64,000 bases of DNA from Macrolepiota albuminosa (Eukaryota > Basidiomycota > Agaricomycetes > Agaricales > Agaricaceae), in contig JAMWFC010000007.1 in NCBI GenBank assembly GCA_027475525.1, positions 248,001 through 312,000 of the forward strand, in the 5' to 3' direction. Within the stretch, counting starts at the first letter, position 1, and each line of letters begins with the position of its first letter. The notes under the pieces are model-generated. The model was not told the DNA's origin. It did no database searches and was given only the letters and a program-made list of their open reading frames with translations. Positions 1 to 11,642 of the stretch are shown piece by piece. The position numbers and the translations under genes are program-made.

Positions 1-679
1 TTCATTCAAAATCTCACAATGCTATGCAGCATCTATCTTTCTCTGAACTTCTATGAGCTTTTCCACTGTATTCCAACCCATGCAGCACTATACTATTAAA
101 CTGTTTCCTGGTCCATGCTTGACAGTTGATGTGGTGGTGCAGTAAGATAGTAGTTCTCCTGGAATTTTCCACACATATATCTTCTTATCTGATTATTCAA
201 TCTGACTAATCTTTGTTTCATCACTCTGCAAAACTATTTTCCAATCCTCCACTGTCCAGTTTTCATAATACTGAGCAAACCTGAGCCAGTTTGCATGATA
301 AGCAGCCTTAGGCATGAGAACTTTCTTTTTTGTTGCTGAGCAAAAACCTGCCTTTGTCAATGCATTTCTGACTGTCTGAGGATTAATAGAATCGGAGATG
401 ATAGAATTAATGAACCTGTGTGGCTTGAACAGCATTATCTAGCTTCCCAGTAGTAATTTGATGAATAATAGACTGTCTGTCACATGCTTAAAGCTGAGAA
501 GGACAACCTCTAGGATGATTCTCTTTGTTGCTCTTCAGTTCTTTGCTGATCCTCCACATGGTGCCCTTTTCCAGGCCAGTTTTTGTCTGGATTTGATGCT
601 GAGAATACCCCCCATTGAGGAGAGAAGCAACAGAATAGTGATTGGCAGCAGAAATAGGTTGATTGTGGTAGAGTATCAA
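1..679 (-). pseudogene. Tc1/mariner-type transposase remnant, cut by window edge
   Basis: Decayed DNA transposase read right to left. Positions 679-488 encode a helix-turn-helix like that of Tc1 transposases (motif YSQHQIQTKTGLEKGTMWRI). Positions 435-193 give the region before the catalytic core (QTVRNALTKAGF, then WTVEDWKIVLQSDETKI, where the D of SDETKI is the second catalytic Asp position). Reading continues through an in-frame stop into 192-1 with recognisable family pieces (YVWK, TTTSTVKHG, CCMGWN). The third catalytic residue would lie beyond the left edge. The HTH block and the next block are in different frames and there are several stops, so it cannot make protein. In intact elements this enzyme cuts and pastes the transposon at TA sites. 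Confidence 0.85.
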
Positions 680-713
680 AAAGGTGATTAATTAAAGTTG
701 AACATGTCAAATT

Positions 714-744
714 AGTATAAACATTACATGACATTGTTTATACT
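714..744. repeat. Inverted repeat with 9-bp arms
   Basis: AGTATAAAC at 714-722 pairs with GTTTATACT at 736-744 around a 13-base loop. It lies between the transposase remnant and element A and could be a trace of a DNA-transposon end, but no partner copy was found. Confidence 0.35.
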
Positions 745-3700
745 TCTTACAAATCTATCAACCCAGTCCTTCTGGTCAGGATACACAAAGGCTCAAAGTA
801 TCTGCACAATATTTCTATTTGCATGTTCTATCTGTCCATTTATTTGCAGATGAAAAGATGTTGACATGAGCAGCTTTGCTCTCAGCAGAATGTATAGTTC
901 CTTCCATCATTTGGAAGTAAATTTAGAATTTCAATCACTGACAATCAAGCTGAGTAGTCCATGGAGATGTACTATCTTCTTTGAGATAGATCTATGACAA
1001 GTCTGAAGCTGTTATAATTGTTCTCACAGGAATGAGATGGACCATACTGGTCATTTGACAGATCACTACCTACAGGTAGTTGAAACCCCTTGACTCTGAG
1101 AATGGACCAATCAAGTTCATCCTAATTTAGTCCCAGAGTTTGACTGGAATCAGAAGCAAATAAAGCTTCCTTGGTAGTTTTAAGGTTGAAACTTTTGACT
1201 ATTGACTAGTGGCCATATAATCCAATGTTTTCTGAGTTCTGAAGGGGCCTACTACTTTGTGGGCCTGGTTCAGGATAGTTGTAATCAACAACTGCTCCCA
1301 GGGAATGCAAATGACTTTGGATCCAGTAGATCTAGTAAAATAAATGAGCTGCTGCTCTACCATAAAGTGCAGGTGTGCCTGTATATGGTTCATAATCTCT
1401 AGGAAGGAAGTGTCATTTTTATATTCTTGCTAGATACAAGTGCAAAATTGTGCATTGTCCCTATTAATAGGGGCAGAATGATGATTAGACAACTCCAACA
1501 CATGTTATAGCATCATTTTGCTACTGCCAAAAGGCACTTCTAGCCTAGATTCTTTCTGATGCTAGGTGACCTCATGGTCCACCAGTAACTGCACCTTAAT
1601 ATCTTGAGTTTCTTGCTGTTCTTGCAGTTGCTTGCTGTGGTGCATTTTCTGCATGCACATGGCATGTATTTCCACTATATGCTCCTTTATTTCATGGAAC
1701 CTGTATAAGGGCAAGTCTTTGCCTTCTGGGTCTATTTGTTTGTCTGCTTGGACATAGTCATGTATGTCATGAATGTCATCTTGCATGTCATTCTTGAAAT
1801 ATCAAGACAAACAGTCTGCTACCTTGTTCAGTTTGCCTTTCACATAGGTAATATTGAACTGATAGCACAACATGTAGTTGATCCAGCAACATTGTCACAG
1901 TGATAAGTGCACTTGGATCTTGAGGAACTCAAGCATCTTATGATCTGTAATAATGTGGATCTTATATCCCATCATTTTATTCTTCCATTTCAGGAGGGTC
2001 TCCAAGATAGCAAGTGTTTCTAATGCATGTACTGCATAATTCTGCTGCACAGCAGTGAATCTTCAGGACATAAATCCCACTAGACAACCTGTTTGTCAGG
2101 TTGTTCCTTGGCTGAACGTGGCCCTGACACCTGTTTTGGACACATCACAGATAAGCCAAATATGCTTTTTGATCTATAAGTCAATTGGCCATATAATTGG
2201 CATTTTAGTGTATATGTGCTTGATCATTTCAAAGCACTGCTGATGCAGCGATCTTCAATGAAAGGGGGATCCATTCTGAGCCATAGCTATCAATAACCCA
2301 GTATAGGCAGTAATGTCTGGTAAAAAGTTACCAATATAATTCACTAGTTTAACAAAACACTGTATGTCATTGTAAGTGCATGGGGTATGCCACTCTTGAA
2401 TACAATCAAGTTTATCCATGCCAGGATGTATACCCTTCTTGTTGATGACATGTCCTAGACAGTCTATACTAGGGGCATATAACTTGCACTTTTTCTACTT
2501 AAAGTAGAGACTAGCCTTCCTGAGTTATTCAAATATGACTTGTAAATGCTGCTCATGCTTCTCAATAGAGTCTGAGACTATAAAAATATTGTTGAAATAG
2601 ACATGCATAAACTTTCCAATCACGTCTTGGAAAATAGAGGTCATTAATCTCTAAAATGTTGCTGGCACGTTAAAGTCACCAATTTGCATTATATTACTCA
2701 TAAATGTCTCTATTAGGGACAAAAACAGCATCTTTGATATGTCTCCTTTGTGTATGTGAACCTGTTCATATGCATTTATGAGGTCAATTTTTGACCTATA
2801 CTTTGCCTTAGTGACATCTTTATGTATAACTTTCTGATCTAGAAGGGGAGTTACGTCCTTGACTATATTATCATTGTGCCGTTACATATCCAGTGCTGTC
2901 TGTAACATCCCATCTTTCTTTGGAATACATAGTAAAGATGCAGCTTGCACTGCTGGTTGTAGTTCCCACCACTTTGTATTTATATACCTCTTCATTTTTT
3001 CACAAAGCTGGTTTTGAAGTGCTCACAGATAGCAAGGCAAGTGATTAATCTCATGATTCACCTCTCTCTAAGGAGGAAGCTCCTTCTTCATCCCATTGAT
3101 GATATCAGCAAACTTATGTTGCCTTTGCTGGCGTAATCAAGGAATGTCTTCCTTTGTCAGACTCATAGCCTTATCTTTCCCTTTCAATGCATATGCTATG
3201 CATGGGTAAACCTTTGGTTTAAATTGCTCCTGTAAGGCACGTACATGTTCTTCTGTAAAATCTTTCAGATTCAACCTTATAACTGGCTGCATCCTCATTC
3301 TTCTTGTCATCTCCAATGACAATTGCACACTTCTTGCCTTCAGCAATACACTATCAAACATGATATCTGAGGCTTTGGAAATCTCATTCTCTCATGCATG
3401 ATGGTATGCCTCTCTAAACTGGGTTGATTGTACTCTTCCTATTGTATGTGTCACCATTGATGCTACCAGCTCATTCCACTTCTGTGGCATGTGTGGGTTG
3501 TACACTCATTGCATGTCTGGTCAAGGCACCAGTTGATCCTATATCCTATAGCAATTGTGTGCTCCCTACAGTTCCCACTGTACTATACATCTTGTCCTTG
3601 ATAAGATCTTCTACCTTTATTCAAGAGCTCATTGGCTGGCATTTCAGTGACTCCACCATGTATTTATCACACCTTTTCTCTTGTCATTTAGCCTGATTGG

Positions 3701-4133
3701 GCTTTCTAAGACTATACACAGCTGTGTCTAGCTGCTTTCCCTTCTTCAGAGTTCTCTGAAACTCTTCTTCTAACATTAGAATTGCCAGCAAGTCTGCCAG
3801 TAGACTATTTGGTGGAACTTCTTTGTCCTCCACCTCCTGCACCATTGCTCTTTTGCAACTATTTAGTCAGTTGCATTCATTGTAATGTTTTTCTATTGCA
3901 CAATAGTGCCATAGGCAACTATCTGTGTCATGCAACACTACTTTCTCTGTCTTTATAGGCATGCCATTCACAACAACCATGTTGTTCATAAAGTTCAGGG
4001 ACATCTGATTCTTATGCATAAATAGCATACCAATAATTATGTCATAGCAATTAAAGTTTGCTATGTCCATATACTCCTTTGTTGATGTGTCTGATGTCTT
4101 TACCTGTACCTCAGCATCAAACTGCACCATGGC
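745..4133 (-). pseudogene. Element A protease-RT-RNaseH-integrase remains
   Basis: Remains of a Ty3-type pol. A protease-region block (4133-3867) has the segment EYMDIANFNCYDIIIGM, which matches EYMDVANFDRYDMILGT in element B. The RT catalytic YLDD is replaced by YFNN near 2590, so both metal-binding Asp residues are lost. The RNase H and linker region (1786-1562) and the integrase zinc-binding region (1393-1199, LNQAHKVVGPFRTQKTLDYM) align with B. The integrase tail fades out near 745. There are stops and frameshifts throughout. It is clearly non-functional; only the family assignment is useful. Confidence 0.85.
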
Positions 4134-4138
4134 ACAAC

Positions 4139-4764
4139 TGTCATGACCCTTCCTATCCAAGACTATCTCAGGACACTCCCAGAACCCCATCCAGGACTTC
4201 CCTCACAACTCCATCACACAACCCCTGCCATCACAACTACTGACACCACCATCATGCACATCAGACTCTGCCATCATGCCACACCTTCCAACAACCCTGC
4301 ATCATAGATCCTGGAACCATCTGCCAGCACATCTGCTGATCACCAGATTATGTCAATTGCCCTGGCTATCACACATTATGCATCAGGACCACTTCTTCAC
4401 ACCAATTGATCATGTGCCCTGCATGTGCAATCCTGATATACAGTTATATGCTTGGCTGATACACTTTGACTAGCATGCTCAACTTATTTGCGTGCTCTTA
4501 AGATTGGTATATACTTTGTGACTTAAATTCTACTAACTGGGTCTTGTCCTAGAACCCCCAGTTCTCGACTTGACTCTAATCCCTTCAATTCTTTTCAACC
4601 TCACCTGATTCCTGGACTAAGTCTCTTATCCTGGAAATCCCCTGTTTGCATCTTGAATTCTGGAGCACAGTCTGGAGTTTCAGACACCTGAGTACACATA
4701 GATCAAGTCTGCCTCATAAGGGCATTGCTTTTCCAGAAAGCCCCTGACTCAGCGGAACCTGACA
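4139..4764 (+). mobile_element. Solo LTR of family C inside element A
   Basis: Matches the 798 bp LTR of element C from its first bases (TGTCATGACCC against TGTCACGACCC) to its last (GCGGAACCTGACA). It is flanked by a perfect 5-bp target duplication ACAAC (4134-4138 and 4765-4769). The internal region was lost, most simply by LTR-LTR recombination. Nearly every CpG of the intact LTR is TpG or CpA here, and it is about 170 bp shorter through deletions. It lies between the protease and gag remains of element A, so it inserted after A. Confidence 0.93.
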
Positions 4765-4769
4765 ACAAC

Positions 4770-6604
4770 TCCCTACAGTTCCCAACTGAAGCATCAATAG
4801 CTCCTTCAACTCATGAACATGTATTGTGTTAATGTGCGCAAACTAGAAAATTATGCCTGTAGTGGTACTTCCTGAATCTCATAACATCTAGGCTGGATGT
4901 CTATTGATATCAATATAGGTGACCAAGCACTTTTTCTCCTCAGGAGTATAATGTGGCTGCTGCAACTTATTAGTTGCTTTTTGCAGGGCTATGTGTCTCA
5001 TCCTAATGTGTTGATCTCTCCAGCACTCTGTGAGTGCAAACAAGTGTTTATCCTTGTCATCACAAGTGTAGTAGTCACTGTTGTACACATTTACTGTGAT
5101 GTATTTGTTGCCATCAATCTGGATGCTTTCAGTGTTATTCCCTTCTGAGCTGTCAGCCACTTCTTGCAGCTCTTCCTCAGCCTCTTTGATGACTTCCTTG
5201 TCTTTGTTGTCACTGACAACATCACTTGTGGCTGCAGCCATATGAGCTGCATGGATGTGTGCCTTGGGAGGGGCAGGGCATTCTTTAGCAAAATATTCAA
5301 CCCTCCCACAGTTGTAGTACCCTTGAGAGTCTCTGGCAGGCCTTCTCTGGGCCACTCCTGAAGCTACATTTGATTTGCTTACTATACACGCTACAGGCGC
5401 TGGACTCTTTCTAGCTGCTATTTGATTTTGATTTAAATAGAGTTGACTATCTTTTGCTGGCAGATATCTAGCAGATTTTAATCTAGGCCATTGGCCTACA
5501 AAAATTATCTTGTGCATGACAAATTGCAGGTTATAATTCTTCTCCATCTTGGACTATTTAGCAAGGAAGGTTCCTATCTTTACTGCTTGACAATTAACTA
5601 GTTCTTGGCATGAACTACACTGTTTATAATGATTTGCAGTCTATGTCAACTGCTCATATCTAATGGCATATGCCAAGAACTTGGTCATAGTATTGATCTC
5701 TGGAGATAAATTGTCATCATGTATCAATGCCCTCCTCATATCTGCTGGTATTCCATTTAGGAATATCTTTCTAATTGTATACTTATCTGGATAGATGGCC
5801 ATATTCTGTGCATGACCTATCAGGTCATCATGGAATGTCTGGATGCCAGTTTTAACATTGTATACTGTCTTTTTGAAGGCATCATGGGCTTCCTGCATAG
5901 TTGCAGCATTGACAAAATGATTATACAGTCCTATCAGAACCTCTTTAAATGTCCAATGCAATTTATTGTGATTGATATAAAGGACATGGTGGTGGAACCA
6001 ACTCCAAGCCTCTCCTTCCATAAATTCATGTAACACAAATATTCTTTCCTGATCTATGTCATCACCACTATAGCAATTCATCTACTAGCTGAGTAAGGTG
6101 GTCATGCATATGATCTATATGGATCTGTACCACTTCATTCATTCCATACATATTTTCATGCAGATCATGAGGTGCAGGCATTGAGAATGCCCAAGGACTG
6201 TAAAACAGGTATTTGTTGGCCATTCTTTCTGGCTGTGGGGTAGGCTGTTGCCTCACCTTTCAATTTGTTGGTGGTCCACCAGCCTGCCTGCCACCATTAT
6301 GATGATTATTATTGTCTTGATTGTTCTGTCTACAATCATGATCTCCACCATTGTTACTGCAACAATTCTGCTCTCTCTTATTGTAGTGATCACTACTATT
6401 GTCACTACCCTCCAGATTTTGGTCTGGCTCAGCAGTTGGGGCAGCAAACTGTTGCCACATATCATTGACAGGCATCACACCTTCATGCCCTTCAAAGACT
6501 ATTTCCTGATTGTCAATTAACAACTCACCATGATTGCACAAGTCCTGGTTGCACATTCTTTGATAGTTGATGTGTTTATTCTTGTCTGTCAGGGGACTCC
6601 TCAT
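4770..6604 (-). pseudogene. Element A gag remnant
   Basis: Read right to left. 6604-6260 is the N-terminal part, sharing YQRMCNQDL with YQHMCNGDL of element B, followed by a low-complexity Asn/Asp-rich stretch. 6081-5641 is the Ty3 gag core (RIFVLHEFMEGEAWSWF; MAIYPDKYTIRKIFLNGIPA). 5547-4888 holds a degraded zinc knuckle (YYNCGRVEYFAKECP, which lacks the first Cys and the His of CX2CX4HX4C), followed by an acidic tail. It is broken into separate frames. Gag would normally form the cytoplasmic particle that packages element RNA. Confidence 0.85.
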
Positions 6605-7417
6605 TTCTTCCTTCTTTCACACCTTATTCCTTCACTCTCCTTTCATTCATTTCCTTATTTCTTCTATCATTCTCTCATTTTGCTGTTTCTATTCTCTCAA
6701 CACTATCTGTTAGTACTATTCTCAACCTTTGAGGTGCTCTGGTTCTTTAGCTATCATGCAGACAAGTGTGGGCCCCTCAGCACCACTTCCAGACTGCTTA
6801 TATAAGCCAGACTTTGCCAGCCCCTTATTTGTGCAATTGTTTGTATAGGCAATTTTCGAGTTTTTAAGGTTTTGTTGTACTGTACAGTTGTTTCCCATGC
6901 TTCAGAGGCCCCAGAAGTGTCCAACCTGGCATAGGGAATCCCTAGACTTGTTCTCTTTGGATCTCCCTCTGCCTGTTGGACTTTCTGACTTATCACATAT
7001 ATCACACAGTCACTCATCTGCCAACTCAGGGTCGCTCTTTATCATATCACTGTCTTGTGGTGAACAATGGCCCATTGTTCACACATACGTATATAAAAAC
7101 GGACACTCAGTAGATAGGACCCTCAGTCATTTACACCGGACTGAGGGTACATTGAACACATTACACATATTACAACTTACTGACTGTACCGTAGATCAAT
7201 ACTTACATTGCTCTTAGGTACAGTACAAATCTTAGTCATTTACACCGGACTGAGGATCAATACTTACATTGCTCTTAGTCTAACTATCAGGGATCCGGAT
7301 TCTAACACTGCCAGGTAAGTAGTTATCATGATATTGTCAGTACATACTCTAATACACTTTGGATCTTCCTCTGCTAGCTGTGTGACTGAGCTACAGCCTC
7401 TAGAGGTTGCCCTTACA
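6587..7417 (+). repeat. LTR-like repeat F, copy 1
   Basis: Begins TGTCAGGGGACT and ends GTTGCCCTTACA, with a TATA box (TATATAAG) near 6800, so it has LTR form. An inverted copy lies at 11152-11642. After removing a nested 334 bp solo LTR and its duplication it is about 492 bp, the same as copy 2. No target duplication was seen at either copy, so these may be parts of a rearranged element rather than clean solo LTRs. Confidence 0.7.
6974..7307 (+). mobile_element. Nested 334-bp solo LTR in repeat F
   Basis: This segment is missing from the inverted F copy at 11152-11642. It starts TGTTGGA and ends TCTAACA (near-perfect terminal inverted repeats of LTR type) and is flanked by the 5-bp duplication CTGCC (6969-6973 and 7308-7312). 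It contains a TATA box (TATATAAAA near 7090), a 9-bp-arm palindrome around GGCCC (7061-7079), and two copies of a 22-bp hairpin-forming unit (near 7123 and 7233). Its size suggests a Copia-type LTR, but no internal region is present to prove it. Confidence 0.8.
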
Positions 7418-7741
7418 GCCCAAAGTGGCTATTGAGACTGCTGACCCTCACGCTGCTTTGTGCTTGAGGTACTCCATCACTTTGAGTTTAAAGATATGCA
7501 CAAACAATTTGATATACTCTGTTGAATCTGCACGAGGTACATTGTGGCTCCTAGCAGCCAGTAACTGTAATGCTTTACTACATAAAGCTGCAGATGCTTT
7601 TGTGTCAATTCTTTGGCAACTAATAGATATTGGTTCAGCACTAGCTGTAACTGAATAGACGAGGTTGAATGTGACCTCTTACTTTCCTCATTGTCTGAGG
7701 AGTCCAGTTTAGACTCTAAGTCCAGAACATTCCTGAGGCCT
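7418..7741. other. No gene recognised
   Basis: A short stretch to the right of repeat F. A weak open frame on the minus strand (7752-7477) has no recognisable motif, and no confident feature was found. Confidence 0.5.
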
Positions 7742-8221
7742 TCATGCCTCATCTTGGTTCAGTTTCCTTGTCTTTTCCCTTTCTGCATCCATCTGTCCTT
7801 GCTCTGGGTGCCAAAATAGTGGGGTCGTCTCTTGCTTCCTCAGGGAAATTTTTCTCATGTCTGTCCCATCGCAGTCAATGTGGGATAGAGAGAGGGTCAG
7901 GCTTGGGCAGGGTGGGGCGGCATTTGCTCCATTCTTGTTGTCACTGTGCATGCTTAACGGATTGATAGCTTGCCGTTTTGGGCTCCATTCCTTTATCAGG
8001 GAGTCGGAGTGTGGCTTCTTGTTTGAGTCTTGCAGCTTTTTGGTGGCCCTTTTTGCTTTCTTGCGGCTTTTTTTGGGGGTGACAGTTTGCCAGCCTTGCT
8101 TGTCATCTACTGCTTCTGGGAAGATGCCTGCCCTGAGTTGCTCGCTCATCACTTGGCTGTTTTGGTCAACTATGCTCCTTTCTATGTCTAGCTGTTCCTG
8201 TGTGGACATCAACGGCATCAT
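7742..8221 (-). CDS. Hypothetical basic protein, possible retroelement ORF1
   Basis: Open frame of 159 aa, not recognised. Its middle is strongly basic (KKSRKKAKRATKKLQ) after a QGWQTVTPKK segment, which recalls nucleic-acid-binding first ORFs of non-LTR retrotransposons, but no RT domain was found nearby to support that. CpG is commoner here than in the flanks, so the segment may be younger than elements A and F. Confidence 0.3.
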   Translation of the reverse strand: MMPLMSTQEQLDIERSIVDQNSQVMSEQLRAGIFPEAVDDKQGWQTVTPKKSRKKAKRATKKLQDSNKKPHSDSLIKEWSPKRQAINPLSMHSDNKNGANAAPPCPSLTLSLSHIDCDGTDMRKISLRKQETTPLFWHPEQGQMDAEREKTRKLNQDEA

Positions 8222-8962
8222 TGGGGGAGGGGGGTGGGGGAGAGGTTTTTTTCATCATCTTCTAGAACTCTGTTTTTCTGTATCAGAGTTGTTGCCACAG
8301 AGGACAGGGGGGATGGTGGGAGGGAGCGTGTGGTGCTACCAGGTAAGTTGGTGACCGCATTCACATAGGTGCAGTATGTTTCAGTGCTGTGAGCTGTGGT
8401 ATTTATTGTTGTGTTGGTACCTGGTTATGGTAGTTTCTGTCAACTTCACTTGGAGAAAAAAAAATTTTTTTGGGGGAGGGGGGTTCCGGTTCTGCCCGGT
8501 GAACTCATTTTCAGTTTGGAGGTTGGCTACTTTGTGTGTAGTCTCGTGTGGGGGGGTTTTTGATGGGAGGTGGGGGGCCTCCTTTCTCAGCTTACTATGG
8601 GGTAGTGTAAAGTAGATATATATTTGCACCAGAGGTGCTCCTTTCTATCTCTAGAAGGGAGCTTTGCCATGGGAGGGGTTTTTCTACCTCTGTATCCAAC
8701 TTGTTGGCTGTATCTTTTTGGCCACCCTCTTTGAGTACCTCGGGCTCGCCCTTTGCTTAGTGCAGGGGTTGCCTTTGGCGGCGTGGTCATCTGGAGACGT
8801 ACACCTTTTCCTGACCATGATTGTGGTTCAGGTACAAGTTGACCCCAATGATGTTTGTTTTTTTTAGGTAGTTGCGATGGATCCGAATTATGCTTTGCAT
8901 ATATACATATATGCCTCCCCTCCTTCTGTCTGGGCCCCAATGAGCCAAAGCAACAGCTGAAC
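8222..8962. other. G-rich stretch without a clear gene
   Basis: Runs of G (8224-8242, 8470-8485, 8550-8580) and T-rich tracts. Several open frames exist on both strands, but they are low complexity and none shows a domain. Confidence 0.4.
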
Positions 8963-9270
8963 ATGTCTGACACAGATGCAGTAGTGCAGAACAACAGCGA
9001 AGCTGCAGTGGTGAAACACACGACGCCGCTGCCACTGCCAGCGATAGAAGAGGCCACAGCAATGAGGGAGAGAGACGGGGATGCAGACAGGGATGCAGAG
9101 GCTGAGGGAGAGGGAGATAGTGAGGAGCAGGACTAGTTATCAAGCAAGTATGAGTCTAGACGTGTGTTGTGCGACACATGTGGGCTATCAGTGTTGTTCT
9201 GGAACAAGGCCATGGGTGGGTTCTCACTCAAGGAATGTAATAAATGTTCTCTATTCCTAGATGACTAAAG
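8963..9270 (+). CDS. Small acidic ORF followed by a CX2C...CX2C segment
   Basis: A 57-residue acidic open frame (8963-9136), rich in Asp, Glu and Ala, ends in a stop. After it, in another frame, about 9150-9250 could encode a zinc-ribbon-like pair of cysteine motifs (CDTCG and CNKC). It may be an exon pair or simply decayed coding DNA. No family is recognised. Confidence 0.25.
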
Positions 9271-9290
9271 ACCAGCATATACTGAGCAAG

Positions 9291-10106
9291 CTAGTATAGG
9301 TCAAATAAGATGGTTGGATCTGGTGCACATATTACATGTAATGCAGGAAAACTGTCTTCTTTCATGTGCAGGAAGCATCCTGAGATGTGTCTTTGTTTGA
9401 CTATAGCAAGGGTATTTTGACTTTGCATCAGATTAACAAGGTCCTGATACTGCAGCTCTGTCATAAGGAGCCACATTGTTTTATTGTAAAGAGCTTCATC
9501 TGTTTGCTGTGCAAACATCTGAAGCTCTGTAATGAGCATATATGCAACAATTCTGTTGCAATGTGGGACATGCTGATTCATATAATATTTATAAAGCTTT
9601 TTCAGCTCTAGAAGAGTATGTGAGAGACTGCATGAGGCATGTTTGTACACAATAGTGCTGAATATGTTAGCATGGTGTCCAGATGCAAACTTATATGCAG
9701 CAGCCTAATTAATGTTGGGCCCTATTAAGATGGTATTTGTATAGTACACATAATATAAGCAATGGCTAAGTGCTCCTCTGAAGTGCAAGTTCAAACACTT
9801 GACATTGAGCAGTCCCCAAACCTTCATCTCTAGTCTGTTAGGGATTCTTCCTGAAAAGTCATTCTCAGCCTGATATTTAAGGACTTGCTCTGCTTTGACA
9901 CAGTCTGCCTTCTTCTTTGCAATATGCTTATTGCATACAACATGTTGAAAACAATCAGCAGCCATTTCTTCTTCCTCTGCCTCCTCTTCCTGCTCCAAGC
10001 TTGATTTCTTATAGTTGCTCTTGTCAGAGAAGGTGGCAGCCTTGGCCTTGCTTTTTCTAGGCACTGTTTGCTTCTTTTGAGTTGCAACCAGCCTATCATA
10101 TTGCAC
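9291..10106 (-). pseudogene. Unrecognised coding remnant
   Basis: Two open blocks read right to left. 10106-9705 starts with a basic segment and an acidic run (EQEEEAEEEEM), then an ordinary-looking globular stretch. After a stop, 9650-9291 continues in another frame. The composition is protein-like, but I recognise no domain. CpG is nearly absent, as in the neighbouring old transposons, so a decayed element is likelier than a host gene. Confidence 0.35.
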
Positions 10107-11151
10107 AGGAGTGTAGCAGATCTGAGGTCAATACAACTACAGGATACTGTGTCAGTGGGGCCAGCATCTGAATAGGCAATATAAATAACATTTGAGCTGA
10201 TTCAGCTCATTCTGGGACATTAGTGGAGAAGTCTATGACTTCCAACTTTAATGCATCAAGCAGCAGTTTATGGCCACAACACTGATGAGATGACCCTGGC
10301 TTGCCTGGGGCATAAGACAACAATGCCAGATCTTGACTGGCTAATAATGATGGTGGCTAAGTTATTGAGGGTGCAGGCATAATACAGTACATGCCAGATC
10401 TCTCTCTTCAGGCTTAGCTTAAGAGGCAGTACTAGATGCACATGTCAGTCATGCTGCTATTGGAGCCCTTGCTTGTGAAGGGTCAACCAGTCATCCACTA
10501 TCTTGGCCATTTCCAGCTGAATTTGGTCTGTGTCCTCATCCGGGTTGACACAATGTCCAATCCTTTTTCTCACCAAGCTCCATCTCATCCTCCTGGCCCT
10601 GTACCAGGAGAATTTCATTGTTGGTCATTTCCCTTGGATGATCTATCTGCACTTTTTCATTGTGATTTTCCCCACATTTGCTCTACATGCCTCCTGGCTC
10701 CACTGATATGCTAGTTTCTTGCCTCTATTTTTGTCCATTTAAATGTTCTTATTTAAACCACCTGCATATATCTTTGTCTCTCTCTCATTCATTTCCCCAG
10801 CTTCTTCTTCATCACATACATTGCATGTACCTATGCCTGTTTGTCCTGTTCAATTTCAATTGTTTAATCCTTTGTCTTCTTACCCTCCTTATCCATCCAA
10901 TTCTTTGACATTTCTGATCTCTATTTCTGATTCTCTGGTCTCTGCTCCATTCAGACATCTTCTGTCACTCAACAACCTCCAGTTGATGTTCCATGTTTTA
11001 CATCTCCATCTCCTGTCCCAATTTGTCCTTTCCCTTATTCACAGCCTCTGTCTGTTTTTCTCTCCATACCATCTCCTGTTCTATTTGTTCCTTCTTTACC
11101 TCAACATCCTTCTCCTCCTGTTGCTCCTTCTCCTGATCATTTTTCTGCCTT
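10107..11151. other. Low-complexity pyrimidine-rich DNA
   Basis: From about 10600 the plus strand is dominated by C and T. This produces spurious hydrophobic Leu/Ser-rich frames. No gene is supported. Confidence 0.6.
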
Positions 11152-11642
11152 TATAAGGGTAACCTCTAGAGGCTATGGCTCAGTCACATAGCTGGCAGAT
11201 CCAAAGTGTATTAGAATATATACTGACAATATCATGATAGCTACTCACCTGGCAGAGAGAGATTCAAAGAGAACAAGTCTAGGGATTTCCTATGCCAGGT
11301 TGGACACTTCTGGGGCCTCTGAAGCATGGGAAACAACTGTACAGTACAACAAAACCTTAAAAACTCGAAAATTGTCTACACAAATAATTGCACAAATAAG
11401 GGGCAAACTCTGGCAAACTCTGGCTTATGTAAGTAGTCTAGAAGCGGTGCTGAGGGGCCCACACTTGTCTGAATGATAGCTAAAGAACCAGAGCACCTCA
11501 AGGACTGAGAATAGTACTAACAAATAGTGTTAAAAGAATAAAAACAGTAAATGAAATAATGTCAGAAGAAATAAGAGAATGAATGAAGGGAGAGTGAAGA
11601 GATAAGGAGTGAAAAAAGGAAGAAATGAGGAGTTCCCTGACA
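11152..11642 (-). repeat. LTR-like repeat F, copy 2 (inverted)
   Basis: About 491 bp, matching 6587-7417 in reverse. Its ends are TATAAGGGTAACC (left) and GAGTTCCCTGACA (right). It lacks the nested solo LTR found in copy 1 and shows no target duplication. Confidence 0.7.

Larger units (their letters stand above)
745..6604 (-). mobile_element. Element A: decayed Ty3/Gypsy retrotransposon
   Basis: Gag, protease, reverse transcriptase, RNase H and integrase pieces appear in Ty3 order on the minus strand, similar throughout to element B at 18605-30418. Neither LTR is visible: the 3' end runs into the Tc1 remnant and the 5' end is cut at the F repeat (6587). The DNA is AT-rich and has almost no CpG, while TpG and CpA are common, which suggests a long-methylated old copy. 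A family C solo LTR splits it at 4139-4764. Confidence 0.85.

Noticed and set aside
6248..6520. Hydrophobic frame over the Asn-rich part of element A gag
   Set aside because: Shadow of the low-complexity minus-strand gag segment.
7061..7290. Short repeated hairpins as a CRISPR-like array or MITE
   Set aside because: Only two copies of each unit occur, spacing is irregular, and they lie within a solo LTR defined by TG...CA ends and a CTGCC duplication.
10743..11156. 137-codon hydrophobic frame resembling a multi-pass membrane protein
   Set aside because: It comes from a pyrimidine-rich tract (CTT/CTC/TTC codons) and has low complexity and no conserved features.
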